Assembly (NCBI GenBank): GCA_015179025.1
Contig: WHUX01000013.1
Span: forward strand, 434,001-498,000
Source: Terfezia claveryi
Lineage: Eukaryota > Ascomycota > Pezizomycetes > Pezizales > Pezizaceae
Length of the DNA stretch: 64,000 nucleotides
Direction of reading: 5' to 3'
Shown here one piece after another: positions 1 through 11,780 of this stretch. Position 1 is the first letter of the stretch, and every line of letters starts with the position of its first letter. The notes beneath the pieces were generated by a model. That model saw only the letters and a list, made by a program, of their open reading frames with translations. It was not told the DNA's origin and did no database searches. The position numbers and the translations under genes are program-made.

Positions 1-2049
1 CAATGGGGGACCCCTACGCGTGAGTCCCTTATTGCCCGCATGCGCAAACACACCCCTTGTTACATCTTTAGGCACCTGAAGCCTATACCCCAGAAATTAG
101 TATATACAACCACAGATATGGGCTTTTCTTTTCGCGTCTGGATTGATACATCTACTGGGTGTTGGATCGATCAGGATCTTAGCACATTCCTAGAAATGTT
201 CTAGCTGTCAGTCAGAAATATATTGCACATTCTTTTCGGACGAACATATATATTTGAACTGGTATACATATCTTCTTACACCCTTGTTGCAGGACGTAAA
301 CAGTAGAGGCCTTAGTTTGTGCAGAGTTCCGGAGGGGGCCAACCCCTGTTTGAACCTCATCTGTGTGTACGAACGACAAGGGTGTATAAAACATTCTCCA
401 AGAAATAATTTTCCAGGTGACGAGATGGCTTTTGTTGTGAAAAATCACCGAAATGGTGTAGGTACCCGTATATACATATATATATTTTAAATATTCCCAT
501 CTTCGAGTTGCAGTTGACATAAAGATCAGCTTCGAGATACTATAAGTTCCCTTGCATTGTCCTGCGATAGGAAACTGTAGGTCTTACAAAATATCCACTA
601 TTGAAATTAAGGATTTTGAAGATTAAAACCTGAGGGCATCGTCGGAAGCTGGGCGCCCAAACATGTCTAACCTCCAAACATTACTATTCCCACAATGCTG
701 GGAAATCTTCATCTCCCCCCAATTCTTATTCCGGAACAGCCCCCTTGGGTGCGGATACATACTAAATCTTGGCTAATGGGAAATTCTAATTATCCCTCTT
801 CTATATTCGTTTTTGAAATAAGTTCCTGTATATGCATCTTTGGTCACAACTAACAAGGGTCACCCCCCCGCTCGGTAACCCAACGATAGCGAATACTATG
901 TGTAAAGCGGGTGCTACGGACGGGTCTGCCCAGGAGCCAGGCCGCCGGGTTCAATCTTTTGGGGCTGTCAGCTCCGTGCCTGACTCGAGGCACATCTCAG
1001 TGTTGGGGAGGGGATGCGGAGGAGGAGGGGGAGGGGGGGGCGGAGCCCAACACGCTTCACTTCTTCAGGATGGGGTCATGGATGTCACCTGTGATTGCAA
1101 TTCCAGATACCACATTGTTGGGAACGCTACTCTAATTACCGCTCCCATTGCCTGCCATGGAGCTGTGCTAACGGGGTGGGGCCCGGGGTCCCCATGAAGT
1201 GGGACCCACTCGAAGCCAAGGCAAGAGCGACAGCAAGACGTAAGCGAATATGAATACTAACATAATAAGAATAAAGAGAGTACAAATAATAGAGATACGC
1301 TAAATTTTCAGGCTGATACAGGCGAATTCAATCCCCTGGACTTACATCAAATCTCAACCTAGCCGGGGTTCTGAACCTTGTGGGACCATATGTTTTAGGC
1401 GTGCATCTGCAGTAAGATGACAAGGCTCCACTGTCTAGCAGGAGATACTTCAGACCCGACCGCTTCAATGGGCTCGCTGGCCCAGAATATTTTCCGTCTT
1501 CCACTAGTTTCTTGCGTACGTACCCTTGAATGAACATCTTACAGTCTATACACATCTTTTGATTGAACAGTCAACTACTGCCTAGGTTTATCCCATAATT
1601 CTGAATAATCGGTGAGCGGTGAGTGCTTGGGACCTAATTCACCAGCCTAGGATTTAAATTGAAGTGTTGAGATCCCTTCGCACCTGACGCTTCTAGTGAT
1701 GAAAACAGTGAGGTGTTGAATTGGTGCATTGGTGCATTGGTGCAAATTACTTAACTTTATATTTTCCGGGCAGGATATTTCCTGATGCCTCAGGTGTTTG
1801 GAAGCAGGAGCACTTACTTAAAGACTCTCATCTCGTCCTACGTAGTTAACTCATGCACCTTGGTGTTCAGTACGAGTGAGATCCTTTAGGTAACATTAAA
1901 GCTACAGCGGACCAATAGTTGGAAATTAGTGAAACTTTGATTTCTGAACAATTATATATTATTAAAGGAAGCTTGGTGGAATATCTCCTAACTGACGGTA
2001 CAGTGTGGCTCAAGCAGATATACAGTATATCCAGCTTACAGTTAAGTAA
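1..2049. other. gene-poor sequence
   Basis: No convincing gene is visible. Open frames are short, overlap on both strands and match no family I know. Local features are a G-rich run around 1016-1041, a near-palindromic TATA-rich stretch near 466-487, and a tandem run of the 8-mer ATTGGTGC (three units) near 1720-1743. Confidence 0.5.
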
Positions 2050-2653
2050 CCGATGGCAATGCAGATAGAAGAGCTAAAAGAGGGGCAGACAAAGAGAGCT
2101 GCTACACCTTAGTTACGGAAGGAGGGTTAAAGCAAGCGTGGACAAGGAGGAGGAAAGCAGAAAGGGAGGTCAGGGGAACTGGGATGGGAAGGGTACTCAA
2201 ATGGAATAAGAAAGCCCTTCTGAACTATACCCAATGTCGGACAGGCAAAGGGAGGCTGGGGTGGTGGAGATATACCTTGGATAACTACGAAGACCCAACT
2301 TGTGCGGATTGTCACCAGCTGGAAACAGGCTCACACGTTGCCTTGTTTTGTCCAGCAGGGGAATGGTTGGGAAGAAGGTGGAGCTCATGGGAGCAGACTG
2401 ATGATAAGGAGGTGTGGGAGAGGAGGGAGAAGAGAGAGGACGGAGATTATTTGGTGGACAGGGTGGAGGAGTTTTTCACCCGGTTGAGTCTCTAATTCCT
2501 GAGGTAGAGAAGGTTGTGAACTTTATTAGGGGAGGGCCGAGGGAGGGCGTGGAGGTGGAGGATATCCCAATCCGTTGTTCCGTGGGTGTACTGAGTCTTT
2601 TAAGATGAGGGAACGGGACCGTCGCATGACATTAGGTCGAATCGACGTACAGA

Positions 2654-2689
<36 letters not shown>
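2050..2689 (+). mobile_element. 5'-truncated LINE (Tad-like), RNase H/C-terminal part with poly(A) tail
   Basis: This is the 3' end of a non-LTR retrotransposon. From about 2053 a frame reads an RNase H segment (GNADRRAKRGAD, like the usual GNExADxxAK), then TEGGLKQ, and then a C-terminal zinc-knuckle-like motif (CADC-x6-GSHVALFC), stopping at 2493-2495. The same order TEGGL ... CxC ... ETGxHxxxxC occurs in the LINE at 24,163-24,657, so the family assignment is firm, although the 3' UTR differs and marks a separate subfamily. A run of about 32 A at 2658-2689 ends the element. Reverse transcriptase and ORF1 are absent, as expected for a 5'-truncated copy. I found no clear target duplication. 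Confidence 0.8.
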
Positions 2690-2691
<2 letters not shown>

Positions 2692-5600
2692 TAAAGCTGA
2701 GCACGAAATTCCTTTCGGGAGATGCGAACAACGAATCATCCTCGCTCCTTCCGGGAACCCGTAAATTAGGATACTGAAAATTCTGAAAGGAGTCCTATGT
2801 TCCCACAGTATTCGAAAATCTAATCTTACTTGATTTACATGTATAGTTCTAGTTCTCGGCCATTTTGTCCAGTCTTGTCAATTTCACCGCCAAAACCGCC
2901 ACTTTTGAAAAGAATCGTGAAAGATCTAGGAAAGCCAGCAGGAAGCTCAACATCTGGTATTCTTCCAAGGAAACATATTCCCGTGATATCCGAAGAAATT
3001 TTACAAACAGAACTAGATTTGCAGTGTACAAGATACTTGTTAAGAATGTGGGTGAAGTGGTTATTATATAGCTTCTCATACAAATTCATATGGCAACGGC
3101 ATGTACCCATGCTCCCCCCAACTTGCAACAGCTCTGAACATTCCCTAAGCGGAGAAGGGAAAAATATTAGGTGAGTTAAGTATTCTAGATCATGCAAACC
3201 TGGTTCTAAAAACATTAAACATTCGTGGGCGTGGGCAAGTTTTAACGAATATTCCAACAGTAGTGGTTTTGACGGCCGGACACTAATAGCACGGAATTAA
3301 TACAGGTCCGTTGCAGAATCCAGTCCATTCTGGAACCGACCGGTCTATACCGGAATGGGCTGGATTCGCAACGGAGCAGAACTAATATTTGATCCTAGAA
3401 CCCAGGGACGTGTATGAATGCCAGCCTTACTTCCTCAGATATTATAGAAATACTGCGAAGACCCTCCTACTAGTCGTGGCTTCTAATACTACCATTAGCA
3501 TCTCTAGGGTCATGTAGAGACTTTTCACAAACATTCACCATAAAATAAATTGGCTACTTGGTCCAGACGCTTGTGTGGTAGCTACCGGAGGTTGAGTAAT
3601 ACCTAACTCAGTAGACTTTTTACAACCCCTCTTGAGCACTGTTCTTGCGGCCGCTTCGGTATTGGGAGGGGGGCGAGGCGTCACAATAGACGGAGATGGA
3701 GCAATTGGGTGCAATAGATGACCCACAGAGAGTTTCTGAAGAAGGTGAAGCATGGTGATAAAACGGCACTCGGCTATCTGGTGGAAGCTTTCTTCAGGTT
3801 AGATTTGTGAGAGCACTATGGGTGGGGAATCCGGCGTGGAGGGCGGCATAACTCCCGATCCCTTTATGTGACCTCTTAGGTTCTGGAGATCGGGAAGTGA
3901 TATGAGAATGTATAGGCTCAAAAAACAGAAGAAAAAAAAGAGGCGCCAATAGGGGCTTGTATATAGCAGGCATTTGAGGTGCAGTAGAGATATATTCTGG
4001 GAATGTACCTACATCTACTATTTTTATGTATAATATCAATGTAATGGGTGCAAGAACACTGGGTTGGACCAAGTTATAGGGCTTGGATCGGATTTTGGAG
4101 TACTGAAATTCCAAAGCGAAGCAAGTTCTAACCAATTCAGAGTCACTTGGTAACATCCAATTAGAGTAATCCTACTTAACATGTTCATCGTCCACGGGGA
4201 CCACCAATCTTCACATTGGCCTAAACTCTAAAACGCCCGTCTACCGGTAGCTAAGCCAGTTAATTAAGTACATTTACAGCTTTGCTGTGATAGCTGTAGT
4301 GTAGTAGTCCTATTTGGTAGCCCTATGAACGTCGTGTGTATTCTAGATCTGGTTGAACGTCATTGTATTTATTGTAACTTGAGCAGTTTTTATTTAGTCT
4401 CTAGGCCTGGCTAAATCTGGAATAGAAATCCTGAAAATACCGTAATATCCTTTAATGCCAGTAACATGCATAGGAAGCTCTTGGGAAGATGTATGACTCT
4501 TGTGAAGAGAAAATCCCGGCATCAGGTAACCTTCGTGCGTACTGCCAGACAATCTTCAGTTACCGAGCGAAGTAACCATCTCTAGTCACGTCCGTCCCAT
4601 GGCCAGTCGGAAAGGCTTCTGGTAACGCCTGTTTTACGTAATTACACGCACGAATGCTAGAAATTGGCAACTTCTTATGTTCTGAGGTTTCATGATGAAG
4701 TTATGATGAATTTATTTGGCTCTAACATTATAGACATCATAAACTTCTGGTGAGGGTAGTTTCAAGTACCAGCCCTCCTTACAACTGTGAGTTTCTGGAG
4801 CCTGAATTATTCATGTACCAGCCATTGAAAATCATCGAGTATTGCTTTGCTTTTCTTTCAATATGCTTGATTTTTTTCCCTATCTAATGTTATGTGTTCT
4901 TCTAGTGTTCACTTTAGACTAGATATTTCTTGAAAGAGCGCCAATTTCGATGATTTGACGGGGATACCTCCCCTAGACCTGTAAGTACACTATAATGCAT
5001 GACAGTTACCTTCCTACTATATGTAGTTAGCCATCTCGCCTCATCTTAGTATTCAAGGTCAAAGAAGTTACATCAGAAAATCTGTAAATTTGCAGGCCTC
5101 TCTAGAATAAATGAGAAATCTGTATCAAATTTGTCAGATGTTAGATGCTCTTTAAGAATTTCTATCAGTTATGGTATATTTCTAGTAGTCTATGAAATCA
5201 ATGAGACTCCAGTCCCGATGCAGCCTTTCAAGAACTATTTCGTAGCTTTTCTATCAACTCACATCAAGAAGGAAAACGAGACCAAGCATCGAGCTTGCGA
5301 GAAAGATCTATACGGGCGAGAAAATGCAAAGAAATATGCCATGTTAACGAGAGAGAGAATAGAGGAGAAAACTACTAATTGAAACCTGTAAAAGCCAATC
5401 AAATTGCCGTCCCACCAAATAATCCGTAAACATTAAACAATGGAAAGATAAAAATACGAGACCATAACCGCATACAACATAAAACACCCCCAAAAACTCC
5501 GAACATAAGAAATATTTGGTGTCAAAAGATTGAATATCACAAAAGAAATTGTCATGGAATGAGAAATGTCGTAACTTTTCGTGAACAAGATTCATACTTT

Positions 5601-5748
5601 CCCACATTCTGAGTCCCAACCCTCTTGCCTACCAGTACCTTTACCATCCCACAATCCCATTCTCAATATCCCCTTTATAGGTAATTTATATCCCACATGC
5701 TTCCGACGCTCCTCCATCCTGATATCCTTGCCTTTATTCTAACGCTGT
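2690..5748. other. intergenic sequence with one hairpin
   Basis: Open frames on both strands between 2830 and 3257, 3535 and 4156, 5131 and 5619 are 70-140 codons long, overlap each other and show no recognisable domain or signal peptide. I do not call them genes. The only structured feature is the inverted repeat at 3307-3375. Confidence 0.4.
3307..3375. repeat. short inverted repeat (hairpin)
   Basis: Two arms of about 26-27 bases (left starts TCCGTTGCAGAATCCAG, right ends CTGGATTCGCAACGGA) can pair with few mismatches around a loop of about 15 bases. It could be a tiny foldback element or the fused ends of a deleted transposon. No clear target duplication was seen. Confidence 0.6.
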
Positions 5749-7773
5749 CTAGATATAGCGAAATTGATAATTGTTATCCCACAACGAGCTCTCAATATCC
5801 TCCAAAAGATTGAATGCCAGCTGGTCAAGAGAGCCAGATGTCGACTTCCGTTGTGTTCCAGAACCAAGAGAGCCAGATGTCGACTTCCGTTGTGTTCCAA
5901 GACTAAGAGCTGGTCCACTGAGGGACATTCCACTACCCTGTGTTATTTGACTCCCACTCTCTGCTGCCATTTGCTCCGCAACTTGGTTTTGCTCATTCTG
6001 CCTCCAGTAGCTGATATTGATAGATGGAGTGGTAGCTGGACTCTCATATATGACGTACTCCTGCTCATCGACATCTTGCATTGACATGGGGGAGAGTATG
6101 GGTGATAGACCATGGTGAGTGAGCTCTGGTGTAGGTGACTTCGGTGATGACCCATTAATTGCCGTGCTGCCGTTAGCGGAATGGGACTGGGTATCTCTTT
6201 GCATTCGGGTCGGTGGGGACAAATTGCATTGACCTGGCTGGTTCCCCTGATCCATAGGGGGGGTTGTAGGCTGCTGGGCGGTGGGAACGGTCATTGGCTT
6301 CCAGCCTTCTCCCTCCAATGCTTTTGGCAGGTAGTTCCCGCAATGCGCTGCAGCCAATGCCTGCATGTCATAGGACTGGACGACGATTTTCGGTACATTT
6401 GCGTCATATCCGAGATCAAGACCGAGGCCTTGAAGGTAAGCGGAGTGACATGCCGCCTGTGTGTCCTGCCTCTGAGTGGAGAACGGGTCTTGAAAGTTGA
6501 TCCCTTGCATTTGATTCCCGGGAATGATGCGAGTGTTGCTAGGAATACCAGACCCTTGCTCATACTCTCTCAGGATATTTATAATTTCGAATGTGGATTT
6601 GGCTGTCTCGATTTTTTGATCCCTGAGTTGCTCCCGACTTCCTTCATAGGTACCACTCCCTTCGTCATACTCCGTAGCAGGGCGAGGTTTACAGGGGACT
6701 TTTTTCTCGCCATGTATCTGCCTGGTTTTATCGCGGCCAAAGCCCTCCCCACATTTGTCACATCTGAAGGGCCTTGTGTACCGCCAGATATGCTCCTTCA
6801 ATTTTCGGGGATTAGGGTAAGTCTTCTTCGCACATTCCTTGTGATGTTCGTTGTTAGGGTTCATGATGTAAAATGGGCAAAGAAACGGGGTCTTCTCCGA
6901 TGTTGCGGTCACAGGACTGGCGAGCACAGACTGTCCAGGAGCAAAGGAGTGCGGGCTGGTGGCGTGTGCAGAGTATACTGCTGATGATGGGGTGATTGCG
7001 TACCCGGAAAAAGCGCTATCCACCCATTTTCGCTTTGCAGATGTACAACTTGCAGTGTTCGCACTATCCACATATTGATACGGGTATGTTGGGAGGGTCG
7101 GCATTATCGGCTCACTGGTGACCAGGGAAAGTCTTGGGGGTCTCTGTGAGGCTCCGTGCTCTCCATTTCCCAAATTTAGTCGCTTAGAAGCTCTCTCACC
7201 TCCGGAGGTTGAGGGGGGAGTTGTCATGTCGATGTTTGTGCTCTTGATTGATGATTTGCTTGTGGAACTTTGGCTGGCGGACCTTGACCGACCGGCGGCC
7301 ACAATGTCTGCCTCCCCATCTTCACCACCCAGTCGAACCATTGGGTCAACTCCGCTAACACTCGACCGTCCCAAAAGACTTGTCTTCCTTGTTTCAATCA
7401 TGCCTCTGCTAGCCCAATCCACCAAGATGCACTGAATTTCAATTGCCAAATGTAACCGGGCAAGTAGCAACTCGTAGTTGTCCGGTTCGTACAAACCAAC
7501 CCCTTCGTCCTCAACTTTATATCCCGAGAAAGCGTTCTCACTCGTCCTAAATGCCACGATCCTTTCCAGCACTCTTTCCACTAAGACGGAATTGTTTTTA
7601 TTCGTTCGAAGGTCTGATATTTGAATGTTGAAGGATAATAGTAATCCTTCTAGTTCCTCACGAGAAAATAACCATTGAGGCCGGGGATACGAGGGTGGAA
7701 AAGCGGTGGAAAAAGGTGAGCTGGGAGGAAGGTCGGCCATTGGAGGAAAATTCGAAGAATTTATACCGGACAT
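5749..7773 (-). CDS. C2H2-type zinc-finger protein (674 aa), paralogue 1
   Basis: This is a probable nuclear regulator. The frame is uninterrupted and intronless. The first ATG is at 7773; a second in-frame ATG follows 11 codons later at 7740. An N-terminal region (about residues 30-125) is predicted helical. It is followed by a Ser/Thr-rich linker and then two linked fingers at about residues 298-362: a divergent first finger (FLCPFY ... C ... LKEHIWRYTRPF, where the final zinc-binding His appears lost) and a second, FRCDKCGEGFGRDKTRQIH then PC. The C-terminal half is low-complexity, rich in Pro, Ser and Gln, and ends in a 13-residue tandem repeat. The same finger arrangement (LK-x2-H-x-x-x-F-x-C-x-x-C-x3-FG-x7-H-x6-C) recurs in the two genes at 14.3 and 18.5 kb, so it belongs to a local family. 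DNA binding is inferred from the fingers; the target is unknown. Confidence 0.85.
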   Translation of the reverse strand: MSGINSSNFPPMADLPPSSPFSTAFPPSYPRPQWLFSREELEGLLLSFNIQISDLRTNKNNSVLVERVLERIVAFRTSENAFSGYKVEDEGVGLYEPDNYELLLARLHLAIEIQCILVDWASRGMIETRKTSLLGRSSVSGVDPMVRLGGEDGEADIVAAGRSRSASQSSTSKSSIKSTNIDMTTPPSTSGGERASKRLNLGNGEHGASQRPPRLSLVTSEPIMPTLPTYPYQYVDSANTASCTSAKRKWVDSAFSGYAITPSSAVYSAHATSPHSFAPGQSVLASPVTATSEKTPFLCPFYIMNPNNEHHKECAKKTYPNPRKLKEHIWRYTRPFRCDKCGEGFGRDKTRQIHGEKKVPCKPRPATEYDEGSGTYEGSREQLRDQKIETAKSTFEIINILREYEQGSGIPSNTRIIPGNQMQGINFQDPFSTQRQDTQAACHSAYLQGLGLDLGYDANVPKIVVQSYDMQALAAAHCGNYLPKALEGEGWKPMTVPTAQQPTTPPMDQGNQPGQCNLSPPTRMQRDTQSHSANGSTAINGSSPKSPTPELTHHGLSPILSPMSMQDVDEQEYVIYESPATTPSINISYWRQNEQNQVAEQMAAESGSQITQGSGMSLSGPALSLGTQRKSTSGSLGSGTQRKSTSGSLDQLAFNLLEDIESSLWDNNYQFRYI
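5826..5899. repeat. 39-bp tandem duplication inside zinc-finger gene
   Basis: Two nearly identical 39-base units, the second slightly incomplete, encode the repeated GTQRKSTSGSL segment near the C terminus of the minus-strand zinc-finger protein. The unit is a multiple of three and keeps the frame. Confidence 0.85.
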
Positions 7774-10700
7774 TCTGTGGTAAAAGTTCGTAAGAATAAG
7801 TCCCAAAGGATTTGGTGTAACCGTATTGGTCGTTGGAGTGGGTTGCGCAAGGTATGGTCGTTTTCCGTGCCTCCTTCTATGAGGACTCCGAACTGCGCGC
7901 GTTTATATCAAGCGATGTGATTAATTCAATTAGAGCTTCGAATTCGAGATTTGCCGCTAGGTTCTACAGGCAGCAGTGAAGCTACTTAATAAAGTCCGCT
8001 GAGAGCCAACCCGTGGCTGTACTGCGATCGCGTGTAAAGGGAATTATATTCGCTAGGCTGTATAGCTGCAAAAGCCTATGCTCTTGCCTGCGGGTAAAGG
8101 GTATCATTGTTAGCATTGCAATTGTTGAGAGCGAGGAATTGATTCTGCGATCTTGCGTGTTCACAATATCAAGTAGAGAGATGGAGAGGTTTGGGCGATA
8201 GCGTCGGTTAGGGCTATGCGCGCTTCTGATATTGAAGAGATGGGTGGCGGTGTTGAATGGATTGGGAGAGATCAAAAGTAACGTGACTTCGGCAGAGTGA
8301 GACTTACCTGCGAGACCAATTATGCTAATGCTGAGAAAAAGAAAGTCAATGTTAAGCTGTTACACAAGCTCAGTATGCTACAGTTGGGAAAATATGTGAC
8401 GAATGAAAAATAAACAAAAAAACGCCTTTCGAGATGGCTCGTGATGTAGGATCCAAAGCACAGCTGAAGAAAGAAGCCTGATGATGCAAGTTTTGAGTTT
8501 ACGAACACAGGTCTTTATAAAAGTAGAGCACAAGTTGTTCGCACAACAGGCTGGGTTCAAAATAGCATAGCAACAGATCTTTCCCTGTTATGATCGACAA
8601 CGTGCAGTTGCTGAAACGCCAAAGAGCTTTCCCGAGTGTTGATCTAGCGCCACGAAAATAGCTGGGGTTTCTTCAACAGTGTGGCACAGCGGCCTTTTTG
8701 GGGGAACCGCTCGCACGCGGATGCTCTTAGCACGAGGGCTTCTGGCATTGCCAACACTTGGTTGATCAATTCCATTGAGTTGAAACGGCCGAACGAATCT
8801 GTGATCGACGTTTCTGAAACTGACAGGTCCGTCGCAGGAACAGACTCTAGAGAAGCATCCATACTTATCGCAGTTGCTTCCTTATAGATGGCCCGGTTAA
8901 CGTTCGTCTAAGAGCAGGATTTAGAATAACCGCCCTTAGCAGATCTAGGGTTGGCATCGATCTGGTATATAATTGTTTGCTGGATTGATGAATTTCTTAT
9001 CCGCTCGCGGCAGATATTACCGAATTGAGATTTAGACTTCATGGCGCCTCAACATGCGTAACTATAATAGAAGCGCCCAACAATGGTTGATTATACAGTA
9101 TATCTCCAAGGTCATCATGAAGATTTCCTGATTTGTAGTGTGCACTTTCATATTATGACGACCCATTCTCCTAACAGAGGATCAAGTAATTCTCACTGTT
9201 CAGGAGTACATAAGTACCGTCAATGGATACGCGCTTGAGTGCGAAATTGTGTAGATAGGATTTGGGGCAGTTGACGAATTTGGATTTTCATCATCTAGGC
9301 TGATGATTAATTTTCTATAGATCTGGTACTTTATATTGAGTTCTAGCCTCATTTCTTCTGAGACTAGAAGCATCGGTCACTTGAGCGTAAGATCTAATAC
9401 GATAGAGGGTTGTGCGAGCAAGCTAGCATGAGCTGGATCTAACCGTAGGTGGGACCTATAGCTGCGGTAATACGACCGCTCAGGAATTTAATTCAAGGTA
9501 AGTTCAAGAATTTGTATACTTATCTAGATTGGAGCACCATCAATCGCACGAGTTGATATACGAATCTTTTTGCTGTTGTTCTGTGTCTTGACGTTTGGTT
9601 GGCAACCAAGACTGGAACTAAAGCCCACTTAATACTGATAGATCGACTGCCAGAGCAATGGTTGTTCGCAATGTTAACGGGTGATTTTGAAAACATGCCT
9701 AATTGTATGTAAAGAACTGGGAGGTTGCCCGAGACCTTGTAAACTTGAGCGCACCCCGCAAACAAGTCAATATAGCCACCTTGGAGAACGTTAACAACGT
9801 TAACAAAACTGTAGTGCAAGCCAGACTAAGATCCTCGATATCTTGGTAGTGAATTTTCGCGCTTGTTAATTGCAATTATACGGGTACTAGTACTCATTTT
9901 AGACATCAGCTATTTTTAGCGCAGATGTGCCGATAGCCGACTATGTACATGTTAAACGGGATTAACATGCAGGTAACCCGAGCAATCCTCTAGTCTTAGT
10001 CTGTCAGGGGCTGGTTTTGGATATTTAAATTGAACGAGCTTCGTGCATAATTCTTGAATGGTGCATGTCATGATGTAGTCTAGTTGGACATGATGATCTA
10101 TTGCACGGAGTTGTCTGGGCTATTTTGCGGGTATCGCGAGAATAGATGAATATAAATGAATACTAGTAGCCATGGAGACCGCAATCAGATCTGCAGAGTC
10201 ACGAGGAGACTACCTACATTCGAAACTTGAGCTTGGCAGCCGCTTTATGTAGCTAGATCTAGCCTCAGGTGTGGGAATCTTACTGGTCATGGCAACTCAA
10301 GAGGAATTGCCATGGTATATGGGCAAGCATAGGATACTTATAATACTTATAGTTTATATGTCATTCCATAACTAAGTATGTGGAACGGATAGATGTGAGA
10401 AGATGGTTGTGGGCGCACCGGACGGAAAGAGGAGGGAGGTCGCCAGCTCGGTAATCTCCCTCTATCAGAAGGTCTTGCTTTGTGCACAGGATGGCAAGCG
10501 CGGCGCTTGCTACCAATTGAGGTGTAAGATTATGATGTAGGCTGTCTTCGATGTGTATATGAAGCTTGTATTCTCAAGACTAAGCTAACTAACAGGTATA
10601 ATTCCGCCGGAAGACTATGACTAAGCCGGCCAAGCCATCTATCTACTCCGTACTGTCATCTATGTAGCCTAATATATGCCGTCAGTAATGTAGGTGCATA

Positions 10701-11199
10701 ACCAGACGGCACAGCCTATGATTGAGGAAGTTTCTGTGTACGTTAGTTTTAGCGACTAGCGCTACATTGACTTGAGAGAAAAAAAATCATATAACGAGTT
10801 AATATAAGTGGCTACCTACCTCAGATTACCGAATGTACAGCTGTAATTTATTTAAGCTCATATGCTTAATGTAATGAATGGGGTTGCGAGGCGATGGGGT
10901 TGCGAACAACGAACTGCGCCAACATAGGGTAAACTGGTGCTTGTCAACACACGAGTTACCAAATAACCTAACATTTAAATGAGCTGCAATCAGCAGCGGA
11001 GATGGTGGGAATGGAAGGTAAGTATAGTATCCATCTACTTGTATGTGAAAGAAACGTTCTAAAGTGTATACACAGGCAAAACTAATTACAACAGGTATGA
11101 GCGACACCCCAACACGCGTTCCAGTCTGAATGCGAAAACCAAGCCCCGGTTCACCACTTTCCAACACCAATGATTCTCTACTGATGGGTAATTCCAGTT
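7774..11199. other. intergenic sequence
   Basis: The first few hundred bases (to about 8,280) are the upstream region of the minus-strand zinc-finger gene. Small frames at 7982-8275, 8644-8862 and 9520-9819 (all -) lack recognisable domains and are not called. Nothing else is supported. Confidence 0.4.
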
Positions 11200-11780
11200 G
11201 GTTAGATTATTGGAGGTAGTACTGCTGCTGCTGGTAGTACTGCTGCTGCCGGTACTGCTGCCTGGTAGGACTGCTGCTACTGATAGGACTGTGGATGGAT
11301 CTGGAACTATATTCCTTTCTCCCCATATTGTAAATATGTCCTGGCTGAATATTATGTCGAAGTACTGTAACATGAAACAGATCAAACCACTCATCTAATA
11401 TCTTGGGATTGCCAAGCAATGCTCGCTCTTGATCTAAAGTCTGGCTGAAAGAACTTATTAAGCTGGGATGTCGTAATAAACCGTTCGTGCCACTTTACTC
11501 CTGGGTATACTGCCAGCTTGGTTGAATTTTCCCGCCATAGCTGAATTCTAGTTAATGCTATTTCCGTATCATATCTAATCGCGTGCGTATCCCCATGATG
11601 TCTATGTGGAACAACAGCATTCTCTTCTGCTGCTGTCAAGAGATGCTAGTCTTCATGTGCTTGAACTTGAGGCTTGCGACCAGCCATGCGATGTTGGACA
11701 GTGGAAGGTGGTAGGCCATTAGCTGCACTCTCTACGGAAGTATATCGATATCTGGATACTTCTCGCACTTTTCTCTGCAT
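11200..11780 (-). pseudogene. pogo/Fot1-type transposase relic (N-terminal half)
   Basis: Read on the minus strand from an ATG at 11780, the frame gives a Tc1/pogo-type helix-turn-helix linker (LPPSTVQHRMAGRKPQ, an in-frame TAG, then LLTAAEENAVV). Through frameshifts it continues to a segment like the start of the DDE domain (WHERFITTSQLNKFF and ILDEWFDLFHV ... IQPGHIYNM). That order is the usual one in fungal pogo-family transposases: HTH, WxxRF, then a WF-x-L ... IYNxDE-type segment. The catalytic Asp that should follow IYN is replaced (IYNMG) and the frame then collapses into a CTG/CAG-type repeat. It is a dead fragment. Terminal repeats were not found. Confidence 0.65.
11221..11289. repeat. 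CTG/GTA-type microsatellite
   Basis: Interrupted trinucleotide repeats (CTGCTGCTGGTAGTA and variants) lie at the 3' edge of the pogo relic. On the minus strand they would encode runs of Gln and Tyr. Confidence 0.75.

Noticed and set aside
832..1197. 121-codon frame with a poly-Gly run
   Set aside because: The run is a G-rich low-complexity stretch and no other feature supports a gene.
2830..3257. Overlapping frames of 114 and 140 codons on opposite strands
   Set aside because: Both are open in part because of local composition; neither has a domain, a good start context or a signal peptide.
6181..6984. 267-codon plus-strand frame
   Set aside because: It is the antisense shadow of the minus-strand zinc-finger gene; composition and finger motifs belong to the other strand.
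9520..9819. Minus-strand frame that might be a pogo C terminus
   Set aside because: No catalytic or flanking transposase motif could be found, so the similarity is too weak.
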